Translations under genes and position numbers: made by a program | Notes under the pieces: generated by a model | What the model was told of the DNA's origin: nothing | Databases searched by the model: none | The model's input: only the letters and a program-made list of their open reading frames with translations | Source of the DNA: Gymnopilus junonius | Taxonomy: Eukaryota; Basidiomycota; Agaricomycetes; Agaricales; Galerinaceae | DNA length: 26,076 bases | Direction: 5' to 3' | Assembly: GCA_015501075.1 (NCBI GenBank) | Contig: JADNYJ010000438.1 | Coordinates: forward strand, 1 to 26,076 | Shown: positions 18,085-25,738 of the stretch, piece after piece | How positions within the stretch are numbered: the first letter of the stretch is position 1 | How the letters are laid out: the number at the start of each line of letters is the position of its first letter

Positions 18085-20535
18085 TCATGGTTCATCAAGT
18101 TCAGGTTCTGGTTTGACTTCTTCTGGTTTCCTAATAGCTGGCTGACGCACAGGCTGTACAATGGGTTCTGCTGTAGGCTGAACCTCTAATTGCAGCAGAA
18201 GATTGTCACTGACATTAGATGGTGCATCATCATTTTCCTGCATTGGAACCAGTGGGCGTGGTTCTGTTGGAGGAGTTCCTGAATCTGAATTAGGTCCTTG
18301 CAATAGTTGGCCACCAAATGTGTAGCACTCATCAAAATCTGCACGTTCACAGATAATGATCTTCTTAGTTACCGGATTGTAAAACTTCCATCCCTTGTAA
18401 CCATCAGGATACCCAATAAAGATACACTTCTCCATATGAGAACCTAACTTCTCCCTCTTGTCCCGCTGAATATGAACATATGCAACACATCCCCAGACCC
18501 TCAAATGACTCACACTTGGCTTGCTTCCATGCCATCCTTCATAAGGTGTTTTACCAACAAGAGCAGATGTGGGACAACGATTCACAACGTGTACAAGTGC
18601 AGCTAGACACTCAACCCAAAAGCGTTTCGACAGACCAGATTCTTCAAGCAGTGCCACAATCCTTTCTGCAAATGTCCTGTTTGTTCTCTCAGCTACTCCA
18701 TTTTGCTGAGGTCGATTACAAACACTATGTTCCCTGACAATACCACAAGCATCCATATAGTCACAGAATTCCTTAGACATGTATTCACCACCTTTATCAT
18801 CTCTGAAGCGCTTGATCTTTTTACCAGTCAAGTTCTCAGCATATGCTTTGAACTTCTTAAAACAAGTAAACTGGTCACTCTTGTGCTTCATAGGCATTAA
18901 TGCCTTAAAGCGACATGAGTCATCTACAAAAGATACCCAATAACGATAGCCTTTGTGAGAGATAACACCAAGATCATGCACATCAGAGTGAATTAATTCT
19001 AGGAGTTCTGTAGCTCGATGCTGTGAAGGAAGAAAAGGATTTGCATGCATCTTTCCAGCCAAACAGGGTTTGCAGATTGGATCAGGCTTTGCCTTGGAAT
19101 CCAGTACCAAACCATCAACCATATCCTTAGATATCATAAGCTTGATATCATCATAGTTGTGGTGTCCAAGCCGTTTATGCCATAAAGACAAGTCAAGGGG
19201 CAGTGTAGAGGCCAAATGCACATTCTCCATTATATCTACTGTTGAACCATCTAGATAACCAATATCATCCTCAGCAATAGAAGCACGGAACAATAGTTGA
19301 CCTTTCTCAAGGAAGTCCATCTTTGCAGAAGAAATATGAACATCAATTCCCTTGTACTTAGTCAAATAGAGAACAGCAAGAAGGTTATTACGTAAGGCAG
19401 GTACATGTAAGACTCTAGTAAATAATACATCTCTATATTGTTTCCCATCTATTACAGGTCTAAATTTCACATAACCAACACCTTCAGAATAGATAACTCT
19501 ATGATCCGCTAGTCTGATTGGGACTCTATAGGGGGTATAATTGCGGATCCAATTACGGTGTGGGGTCATATGAGAAGTGGCTCCTGTATCAGTGTTCCAT
19601 TCAAACACATTAGAAGATGTAGCATTTGCCTCCAAGTCAGAAACAGCACTTGCCTTGCCAGCGCTCTCCATAACATTCGCTGCCCGTTCAACCTCTGCCT
19701 TTTTAGCACCCTCAATGTTGCTCTTAACCCTTCCTTTCAGCTCATTAAGGATAGGGCAGTCTGACATCCAATGACCCTTATCATGACAAAAGAAACAAGT
19801 GATGTCTTTTGCCTTCTTGTCCGAATTGCCACTGTGCCCACTTGAAACTCCATGGCTGTGATAGTTGTTTCCATTGCTTGGGCCACCCTTCTTCTTCTTC
19901 CAATTGTTGCCACCTGTCTTGGCAACACTAGCTGACTCCTGACGTTGACGATTTAACTCGTCACTTCTGAATGCTTGCAGAATTGTACCCTTGTCAAGTT
20001 TCGGCATCAACAACAATGATGATGACAAGACATGGTATTCCTCTGGTAAGGCACGGATCAGTGCCATGCATTGGAGCTCTTCATCCAGCTCTTCAATAGT
20101 GAAGGTAGCTGGGCGCAGGTTCTGAATGGCCTGCATTGACTTCTCTATTCTGAGCCCCAATTGCATCAAGCTTTCATCATCCTGTTTTCTGATAGAAAAC
20201 AAGTCGTCATATGCATTAAAGCGTGCGCCAGGCTTCTTTGATAGGTGGGCAGCCTCTAACAATGTCCACATCTTGACTGGGTCATCTTCATGCCCTCTGA
20301 AGTGCACCCTCTGATCACTCTCTACCAAGAGATAGATCTCGCCTGCTGCCTTCTCAGCCTTCGCTTCCCACTTATCCTGCCCTGCTACATCACTAGGCAA
20401 AGTCTCCTTGCCAGAGACAAGCCTCCATAGCCCATTTCTCATCAGCCATGCCCTCATCTCACCACTCCATTCAGGATAGTTTGAATTGGACAATGGCTTG
20501 ATTCTAGCCATAGTGTCTGAATTGCTTGCAGACAT
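18085..20535 (-). CDS. gag-pol: Copia gag, protease and integrase, ending at an in-frame TGA
   Basis: Start chosen at the ATG at 20535 (MSASNSDTMARIKPLSNSNY), the first ATG in the frame. The gag UBN2-type region spans about residues 10-230, with WSGEMRAWLMRNGLW near its start. Then a CCHC zinc knuckle (C247-FFC-HDKGH-WMSD-C260), protease with DTGA (D316), the GAG-pre-integrase HHCC finger (LWHKRLGHHN...CKPC) and the integrase core D518 (HSDVHD), D580 (DDKGGEY) and E616 (NGVAERTNR), with the exact D-x35-E spacing. The frame ends after ELDEP at a TGA (18087-18085), between integrase and reverse transcriptase, whereas Copia normally keeps gag and pol as one frame. The same TGA occurs in the fragment at about 2613, so it was inherited from the source copy. 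Confidence 0.92.
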   Translation of the reverse strand: MSASNSDTMARIKPLSNSNYPEWSGEMRAWLMRNGLWRLVSGKETLPSDVAGQDKWEAKAEKAAGEIYLLVESDQRVHFRGHEDDPVKMWTLLEAAHLSKKPGARFNAYDDLFSIRKQDDESLMQLGLRIEKSMQAIQNLRPATFTIEELDEELQCMALIRALPEEYHVLSSSLLLMPKLDKGTILQAFRSDELNRQRQESASVAKTGGNNWKKKKGGPSNGNNYHSHGVSSGHSGNSDKKAKDITCFFCHDKGHWMSDCPILNELKGRVKSNIEGAKKAEVERAANVMESAGKASAVSDLEANATSSNVFEWNTDTGATSHMTPHRNWIRNYTPYRVPIRLADHRVIYSEGVGYVKFRPVIDGKQYRDVLFTRVLHVPALRNNLLAVLYLTKYKGIDVHISSAKMDFLEKGQLLFRASIAEDDIGYLDGSTVDIMENVHLASTLPLDLSLWHKRLGHHNYDDIKLMISKDMVDGLVLDSKAKPDPICKPCLAGKMHANPFLPSQHRATELLELIHSDVHDLGVISHKGYRYWVSFVDDSCRFKALMPMKHKSDQFTCFKKFKAYAENLTGKKIKRFRDDKGGEYMSKEFCDYMDACGIVREHSVCNRPQQNGVAERTNRTFAERIVALLEESGLSKRFWVECLAALVHVVNRCPTSALVGKTPYEGWHGSKPSVSHLRVWGCVAYVHIQRDKREKLGSHMEKCIFIGYPDGYKGWKFYNPVTKKIIICERADFDECYTFGGQLLQGPNSDSGTPPTEPRPLVPMQENDDAPSNVSDNLLLQLEVQPTAEPIVQPVRQPAIRKPEEVKPEPELDEP

Positions 20536-20713
20536 AATTCCCAATTTGACAACAAGTGTAGTCAAGTATAATTCAAGTGTAATCAATCACAGATGTGATC
20601 AATATAATCCAACTTCAAGATTTGAACTAGGTTTAATAGTAGTTCAATATAAGCCCACAGAACACAGTTACTAGCAGTATGCAACTCAATCAGTTATGCC
20701 AAGTTAGAGCTCG

Positions 20714-20725
20714 GGGCCCATAACC
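20714..20725 (-). other. Primer-binding site for the initiator tRNA-Met anticodon arm
   Basis: The minus strand reads GGTTATGGGCCC directly after the 5' LTR. Its complement GGGCCCATAACC is the anticodon stem-loop of eukaryotic initiator tRNA-Met, with the CAT anticodon in the middle. This is the half-tRNA priming known for Drosophila copia, not priming by the tRNA 3' end. Confidence 0.8.
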
Positions 20726-21231
20726 TGTTAGACTTGCACAAATAAGCAAGGATCTGTGTAGTTAACACAGCTCAACCAACTAGTATGCTCAAGTACAGCA
20801 ATCACTGAGAATCACAGAGTATAACTCAAAATGCTTATAACTTGTTCAATTCAATCATAGTGTCTTGCTTTCGCTTGACATAGTAGGAACATAGTATCTA
20901 ATGTAGCTACGTGCCCAAAAACCGCGAGGTGTGACAAAACACCCAAAATGTGGACAATTCGAAAATGTCAAAACACAAACGTACTTTAAATGCCATGTAT
21001 GCTATATCACTAGAACCGGATTTTCGACCTGATTTCAGATCTCAAATCCGTTTTCCGAAATTCTAACTCTACGCCGAGTAATTCGCAAAATACTAGTGAA
21101 AATGCGACCAAAAGCAGAAACTTAGTAAACTACAAGTGTCCAAATGAAGTGAAACTAATTCTAAGTCTATTCTAAAGCTAATCTAATGTTTATAGAACAT
21201 TGTTAGAAGTGTTTGATCACTACTTCTAACA
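20726..21231 (-). repeat. Copia 5' LTR (506 bp)
   Basis: It carries the element's promoter by position. It is near-identical to the 3' LTR; the two substitutions (G to A near 20854, C to T near 20930) are both CpG decays. Confidence 0.95.
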
Positions 21232-21236
21232 CCAAC
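21232..21236. repeat. Copia target-site duplication, right (CCAAC)
   Basis: Matches 15618-15622; the KDZ-type gene resumes directly after it. Confidence 0.95.
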
Positions 21237-21237
21237 T

Positions 21238-21296
21238 GTGAGTTAACTTTGCAAATCTATGTGGATTAGTTAGACTGATGAACATTTGATGTTTAG
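21238..21296 (+). other. Intron of the KDZ-type gene (59 bp)
   Basis: GTGAGT donor at 21238, CTGAT branch-like motif at 21275-21279, TTTAG acceptor ending at 21296. If the Copia insertion is ignored, exon 1 ends ...GGCCCAACT and the frame continues in phase 0 into HCAYDNC. The length is typical of basidiomycete introns. Confidence 0.85.
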
Positions 21297-22271
21297 CATT
21301 GTGCATATGACAATTGCACAGAGGAGCTCCAGAATGCATGTGGTGGTGCATTTTGCACAGAGCATGAGATAGCCTATGGAACTAAGTGCTGCATCAGGAC
21401 TTGTCACAATGAGAGGGTTGCTAGAACTCTTGCTTGTGCAGGTCACCAGGGAGCATGGAAGAAATACAAGCAGGATCACAGCCATGCAGCATATTCTGGT
21501 GTACGTCGACTTCTGCAGAGGATTGAGGAGAATCTTCCATGGCAACAGCGAACCACACAGCCTGCAGCACGAGCACATGATAACCATGAAGATGATGATG
21601 ATCCACCACCTCGTGCCCATTTCTTTGGCTCCTCCAAGTTCTATTGTGTTGAGACAGTGTGTGCACCTTGTGGAGTTGTGATTGCTTGGACCAAGTTTAA
21701 CAAGTCTGAGTCACCCACTCACATCCTCAACTTCCTACAATCTATTTTTCCTACCAGGGAATCCCGACTATCATATGTATGCATTGACAAGGCATGCAGA
21801 GTCCTTCGGACAGCCATTGCAAATGGGACATGGAGAACTGTTTGGAGAGATACAACACGGTTTATTGTTGATGCATATCATTATCGCAATCATCGATTGA
21901 CAGACTTCCTGTGCCGGAAGTGGTGCAATCCAGCACCATTAAATGGTTCTGCTCCTAACCTTGTTCGGATTGCATATGACAAGAATGGGAGGCCTTACTT
22001 GCAGAGAGCATACAACACACAGGCATGTGAGCAGCTAAATGCATGGCTTGGAGGATTTGAGTCAATCTTGAAGCAGATGAAGATTGGGAACTTTGACTGG
22101 TTTCTGCATGCAATGCTATTCTATCACACTCAACAAGTGATTGCAAAGCAAAGAAATCAGGAGAAGGTTGAACAAATTCAGCAAGATGAGGAAGAAGAGG
22201 ATGAGGAAGAAGAAAAAGGTCCAGTAAGGCACTGGCATACAGTTGATGAAAATGATGAAGATGATGATTGA
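21297..22271 (+). CDS. KDZ-transposase-like gene, exon 2 (CxC6 cluster and catalytic core)
   Basis: It is open from the acceptor to the TGA at 22269-22271 (324 codons). It begins with a Cys/His cluster fitting the CxC6-like cluster associated with KDZ transposases: HCAYDNC, FCTEHE, CCIRTCHNERV and CAGHQGAW. Counting across the insertion, the core then has D579 (YVCIDKAC), D607 (IVDAYHYRNH), an LCRKWC motif and E660 (ACEQLNAWLGGFES). D579 and E660 are my candidates for the second and third catalytic acids, by comparison with the D-x-A-C and E-Q motifs of KDZ proteins. The tail is a run of Glu/Asp. As it lies downstream of the Copia element it has no promoter of its own. An internal GTG-started frame at 21657 is only part of this exon. 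Confidence 0.82.
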   Translation, partial: HCAYDNCTEELQNACGGAFCTEHEIAYGTKCCIRTCHNERVARTLACAGHQGAWKKYKQDHSHAAYSGVRRLLQRIEENLPWQQRTTQPAARAHDNHEDDDDPPPRAHFFGSSKFYCVETVCAPCGVVIAWTKFNKSESPTHILNFLQSIFPTRESRLSYVCIDKACRVLRTAIANGTWRTVWRDTTRFIVDAYHYRNHRLTDFLCRKWCNPAPLNGSAPNLVRIAYDKNGRPYLQRAYNTQACEQLNAWLGGFESILKQMKIGNFDWFLHAMLFYHTQQVIAKQRNQEKVEQIQQDEEEEDEEEEKGPVRHWHTVDENDEDDD

Positions 22272-22507
22272 TGATGATTAATGATGATAACAAAAAGAAA
22301 TGACTATGACAAAGAAGTGTAACATAGTGTACAGTTTATCCAACAAACAAAGGTTAAATAGGGAAGTATAACATAGTATAGTAGGCTAAAAGTCAAAGTG
22401 AAGTGTAACATCATAATGTATAAGTAAAGTAGAAGTCAAAGGAAGCATGTCATAGGATTTGAAGATGCTACATAAACATTAACTTTAAGCACAGTTGAGT
22501 GCAACTA
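22272..22507. other. 3' flank of the KDZ-type gene
   Basis: AT-rich, with repeated GAAGTGTAACAT and AAGTATAACATAGT motifs. No gene is seen; it presumably holds the 3' UTR. Confidence 0.45.
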
Positions 22508-22690
22508 AAGTCCAGTGGACTCCAGTAGACTCCAATTGGAGTCCAATCAGACTCCAGTGGACTCTGATTGGACTCCACTGGACTCCAATCGGAGTCTGAT
22601 TAGAGTCCAGTGGAGTCCAGTAGAGTCCACTGGAGTCCAATCAGACTCCAATCAAAGTCCACTGGAGTCCACTGGAGTCCACTGGACTAG
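22508..22690. repeat. Self-complementary 10-bp minisatellite
   Basis: Units of TCCAGTGGAC / GTCCACTGGA with AATC(A/G)GAGTC variants, in both orientations, like 4940-5120. It ends directly at the truncated 5' side of the plus-strand LINE. Confidence 0.85.
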
Positions 22691-22715
22691 AGTGGAATAT
22701 ACGTCTTAAGGTAAA

Positions 22716-23387
22716 GTGCTCCTTCCGATGTCCAAAGCCTTCTTGAAGGTTCTGGATGTCCCCTATTACACGGATGTCTTCCAGAGGACTCCCACCACCA
22801 TCGCTGACATTGAGAGAGTGCTCGAAAGGGCCCCTCTCTTCTTGGGCATTCCTTTTGCGGGGCATGCTCGCCTCGTATGTCAATCAGCAAAGAGCTCCAA
22901 GTTCAACTGCTATTTTGAGATCTGGGATTCCCAGACTGGACGAACCGCGAAGACGCTTATCAATAAAGCGTTTCGCTACAAGGACGAGCTGCTTTATGTA
23001 AAGCCAGCTGCCGCTCGACAAGGTGTCCCCATGTGCCAGCGCTGCCAGCGCTGGGGTCACCTCACCAAGGATTGTAGGGCCCACCAGCGCTGTTGCGCAC
23101 GGGGTGGCGGGCCTCACGCCACTGATGAGCATCGCGCCCTCGTGCCTTGCTGCAACTGGCCTCCGCCAGATTTGGACGGTATGCACCACCCCACCCCAGC
23201 TGGTGAGCCATGCCCCCACAAGGCCCGCTGCCCCAATTGCCGGGGTGAGCACCCTGCCACAGGACGCAATTGCAAGTTCTGGGAACACCGCTTCGATCAC
23301 GATTGGATCGTTGCCAAATACCGCGAGGTACGTGATAGACACGCACTCCGGACCTTGATGTCTAACGTCCCTCCCCTAGCTCGATAA
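22716..23387 (+). pseudogene. LINE ORF1, C-terminal part with zinc knuckles (5' truncated)
   Basis: Open for 223 codons; the first ATG in frame is at 22728 (MSKAFLKVLDVPYY), but the true N-terminus is lost. An RNA-binding-like region is followed by CCHC knuckles: CQRCQRWGHLTKDC (C-x2-C-x4-H-x4-C), a degenerate CC...H..C pair, and CPNCRGEHPATGRNC. Such knuckles bind the element RNA. The stop TAA (23385-23387) overlaps the ORF2 start as TAATG. The reading frame itself is undamaged. Confidence 0.8.
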
Positions 23388-25738
23388 TGAGAAGAAAGGA
23401 GGACATTAGAATCATTTTGTACAATTGTAACCAGAATTATGGGCATATCGATGTACTACTAGACCGTCTAAAGGATTCTTTTGACGTTATCTTCTTGCAA
23501 GAGCCACCTTGGCGTGAGATAAGGCGTGTCCCGTCTTCGAGAGATCGAGAAGGTGAGGCAGTTATTGGTGCTCCGAACCACCCTGAATGGAAGGTAATGG
23601 TTCGGCCTGACCCCACTGGGCTCCGGCCACGCGTTCTGACCTATGTCTCGACGAGGCTGAACCCCTGGCGCCCTGCCATGCAGCGAGATCTTATAGATCA
23701 TCACGACATCATGGCAGTCTCTCTGTTTACCAGAGACACCGTTGTTAACTTACTGAATGTGTACTCGGATGATAAGCACACAGCTATCGACTTGCTCACC
23801 GAGCAGGCCGACTTTCTCCCAATGTTTCATTACATGGGGGGCGACTTCAACTGTCACTCGAATAAGTGGGACCCTGGTGTCCTGCACCATCGAACGACAG
23901 CCAATAACCTGCTGAACACGGCAGCTATGCTGGGATTGATGCTATCTCTCCCAGTCAATCCGGGTCCCACCCACATCCCTGGCAACCCATCACAACGAAA
24001 GTCAGTCATCGACCTCATCTTCATTCAACCTACCAAGGAGCTGTCTGCAGGCACTCGGCGAGGGGAACTGTGGCGCAGGCCATTGGACCATGTTCCACTG
24101 GCTTGCTCTATTTCTGTCACTCCAGCGGCAGCCACTGTTCCGATGTGCTCACTGCCACCGGATCAATTGGATGACTTCTTGTTGTCCATCATTGAGAAGC
24201 TCAAGGGCATTGATCCCTCTGCGCTGATCACCACCCCGGATCAGGTGGAGGCTGTGTCTTCGGATGTGGCTTCTGCTTTCTCGGATGCTTGGCGAAAGTA
24301 TTCCAAGACGATTCGTATTTCCCCTCACTTCTGTCCTTGGTGGGACAACTCGTGTGAGGACTCCTTCGATGCTTATCAGCGGGATAACTCTCGCGATAAC
24401 CACAAAATGTGCCGCAAAGCTGTCAAAGCTGCTAAACGCAAATTCTTTGATGAACGCATCACTGAAGTTGCTACTACCAACAAGCGCCCCTGGGATCTAA
24501 TGAACTGGATCCAGCAGCGCAAGTTACCACCTTCCGAGGCTATCCATTTCAACGGACAGCCATGCCATGATATGCCCTCCCTTTGGGAAGCCCTTCATGG
24601 CATGTACAACTCAGCCTCTGACCGACCGTACGACATTAGTGGTCTCACCTCCCTTCCCGATATGGAAGTGCGAGAGTGGACCACCTTTTCACTGTTAGAA
24701 TTGAGGGAGGCCTTGGCATCCTGCTCTAACAACTTAGCGCCAGGTCCTGACCATATTAAGTGGTCACACCTTAAGGCAATTATCCACGACGAACACTGTC
24801 TTCAGGTGTTCATTCAGTTAGCTAATGCCTGCCTTCGGGTTGGGTATTGGCTGACTCACTTTAAGGAGTCCTTGTCGGTGATTATTCTGAAGCCGAACAA
24901 GCCCTCATATTCCACGCTTAAGGCGTTCAGGCCCATTGTGCTCCTGAACACCCTTGGCAAATTGGTTGAAAAGATGCTTTCCAACCGTATTCAATTCAAT
25001 GCTGTTAAGCATGATATCTTTCACCCCAATCAACTCGGTGGAGTGCGGCAGCGCTCCACTGAGGATGCGGGCTTGCTCCTCACGCACCTAGTGTGTGCAG
25101 GGTGGGCTCGCGGCTTGAAGACCAGTGTCATCGCGTTCGATGTGGCACAGTTCTTCCCCTCTCTCAATCACGAAGTGTTGATTGCGATTCTCAGGAAGCA
25201 GGGCTTCCCTCCCAACGTGGTGGTATTCTTTTCATCATACCTGGTCGGCTGCTCCACGTCTTATACCTGGAACAGTTTTCAATCTGACCCCCGGCAAGCT
25301 GATGTTGGGGTGGGGCAGGGCTCTGCTTTGTCCCCAGTACTCTCGGCACTCTTCCTTGCACCAGTGCTGAAACTTTTCATGCAGAATGAGTCGGTCTCCG
25401 ATACCACTCTGCTCTCTTACGTTGATGACGGTACCCTCATTGTGCAGTCTAAGACCCTTGATGCCAACTGCTTAGCCCTGAAGTGGTCCTATGTGGTGAT
25501 TTTCGAACTGTTCACAAAGTTTGCCCTCGCTCTTGAGCATGACAAAACGGAGCTGTTCCATTTTGATCGTTCTCATTCTGAGTTCAATCTGTCCATGGAT
25601 CTAGGGTATGCTCCCTACACCCAGGACAGATGTCTGACACCCAAGCCATTCTGGCGGTACTTGGGTTTCTTCTTTGACCGGAAATTGACATTCCATGAGC
25701 ATGTCCGGTACTTTCTACCAAGTCCTTCACCACGTTAA
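23387..25738 (+). CDS. LINE ORF2: endonuclease and reverse transcriptase
   Basis: Starts at the ATG at 23387, sharing its A with the ORF1 stop. The endonuclease/exonuclease/phosphatase domain (residues about 5-240) shows YNCN (N13), LQEP (E39), MGGDFNCHSNKWDP and LDHVPL. The RT domain (about 440-740) shows APGPDHI, LKPNKPSYSTLKAFRP, the motif A core VIAFDVAQFF, GQGSALSP and the catalytic YVDD (678-681). The frame runs to a TAA at 25738, but the end (LPSPSPR) is off-frame: from about 25715 the conserved sequence (GNSSRGLTPMQKS) continues in another frame. So the RT is intact while the thumb and RNase H are disconnected. Confidence 0.88.
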   Translation: MRRKEDIRIILYNCNQNYGHIDVLLDRLKDSFDVIFLQEPPWREIRRVPSSRDREGEAVIGAPNHPEWKVMVRPDPTGLRPRVLTYVSTRLNPWRPAMQRDLIDHHDIMAVSLFTRDTVVNLLNVYSDDKHTAIDLLTEQADFLPMFHYMGGDFNCHSNKWDPGVLHHRTTANNLLNTAAMLGLMLSLPVNPGPTHIPGNPSQRKSVIDLIFIQPTKELSAGTRRGELWRRPLDHVPLACSISVTPAAATVPMCSLPPDQLDDFLLSIIEKLKGIDPSALITTPDQVEAVSSDVASAFSDAWRKYSKTIRISPHFCPWWDNSCEDSFDAYQRDNSRDNHKMCRKAVKAAKRKFFDERITEVATTNKRPWDLMNWIQQRKLPPSEAIHFNGQPCHDMPSLWEALHGMYNSASDRPYDISGLTSLPDMEVREWTTFSLLELREALASCSNNLAPGPDHIKWSHLKAIIHDEHCLQVFIQLANACLRVGYWLTHFKESLSVIILKPNKPSYSTLKAFRPIVLLNTLGKLVEKMLSNRIQFNAVKHDIFHPNQLGGVRQRSTEDAGLLLTHLVCAGWARGLKTSVIAFDVAQFFPSLNHEVLIAILRKQGFPPNVVVFFSSYLVGCSTSYTWNSFQSDPRQADVGVGQGSALSPVLSALFLAPVLKLFMQNESVSDTTLLSYVDDGTLIVQSKTLDANCLALKWSYVVIFELFTKFALALEHDKTELFHFDRSHSEFNLSMDLGYAPYTQDRCLTPKPFWRYLGFFFDRKLTFHEHVRYFLPSPSPR

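Larger units (their letters stand above)
15623..21231 (-). mobile_element. Full-length Ty1/Copia retrotransposon (5,609 bp)
   Basis: A complete minus-strand element: 5' LTR 20726-21231, primer-binding site 20714-20725, gag-protease-integrase frame 20535-18085, reverse transcriptase-RNase H frame 18084-16177, polypurine tract beside the 3' LTR, and 3' LTR 15623-16130. The domain order PR-IN-RT-RH is diagnostic of Copia. The two LTRs differ by two substitutions, both CpG transitions, and two one-base gaps, so insertion is recent. The only coding defect seen is one in-frame TGA. It lies antisense inside the KDZ-type gene and abolishes that gene's continuity. Confidence 0.95.

Noticed and set aside
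22515..22709. 64-codon plus-strand frame (PVDSDW-TPLDSN-like)
   Set aside because: Translation of the 10-bp minisatellite; would be open in many frames by repetition.
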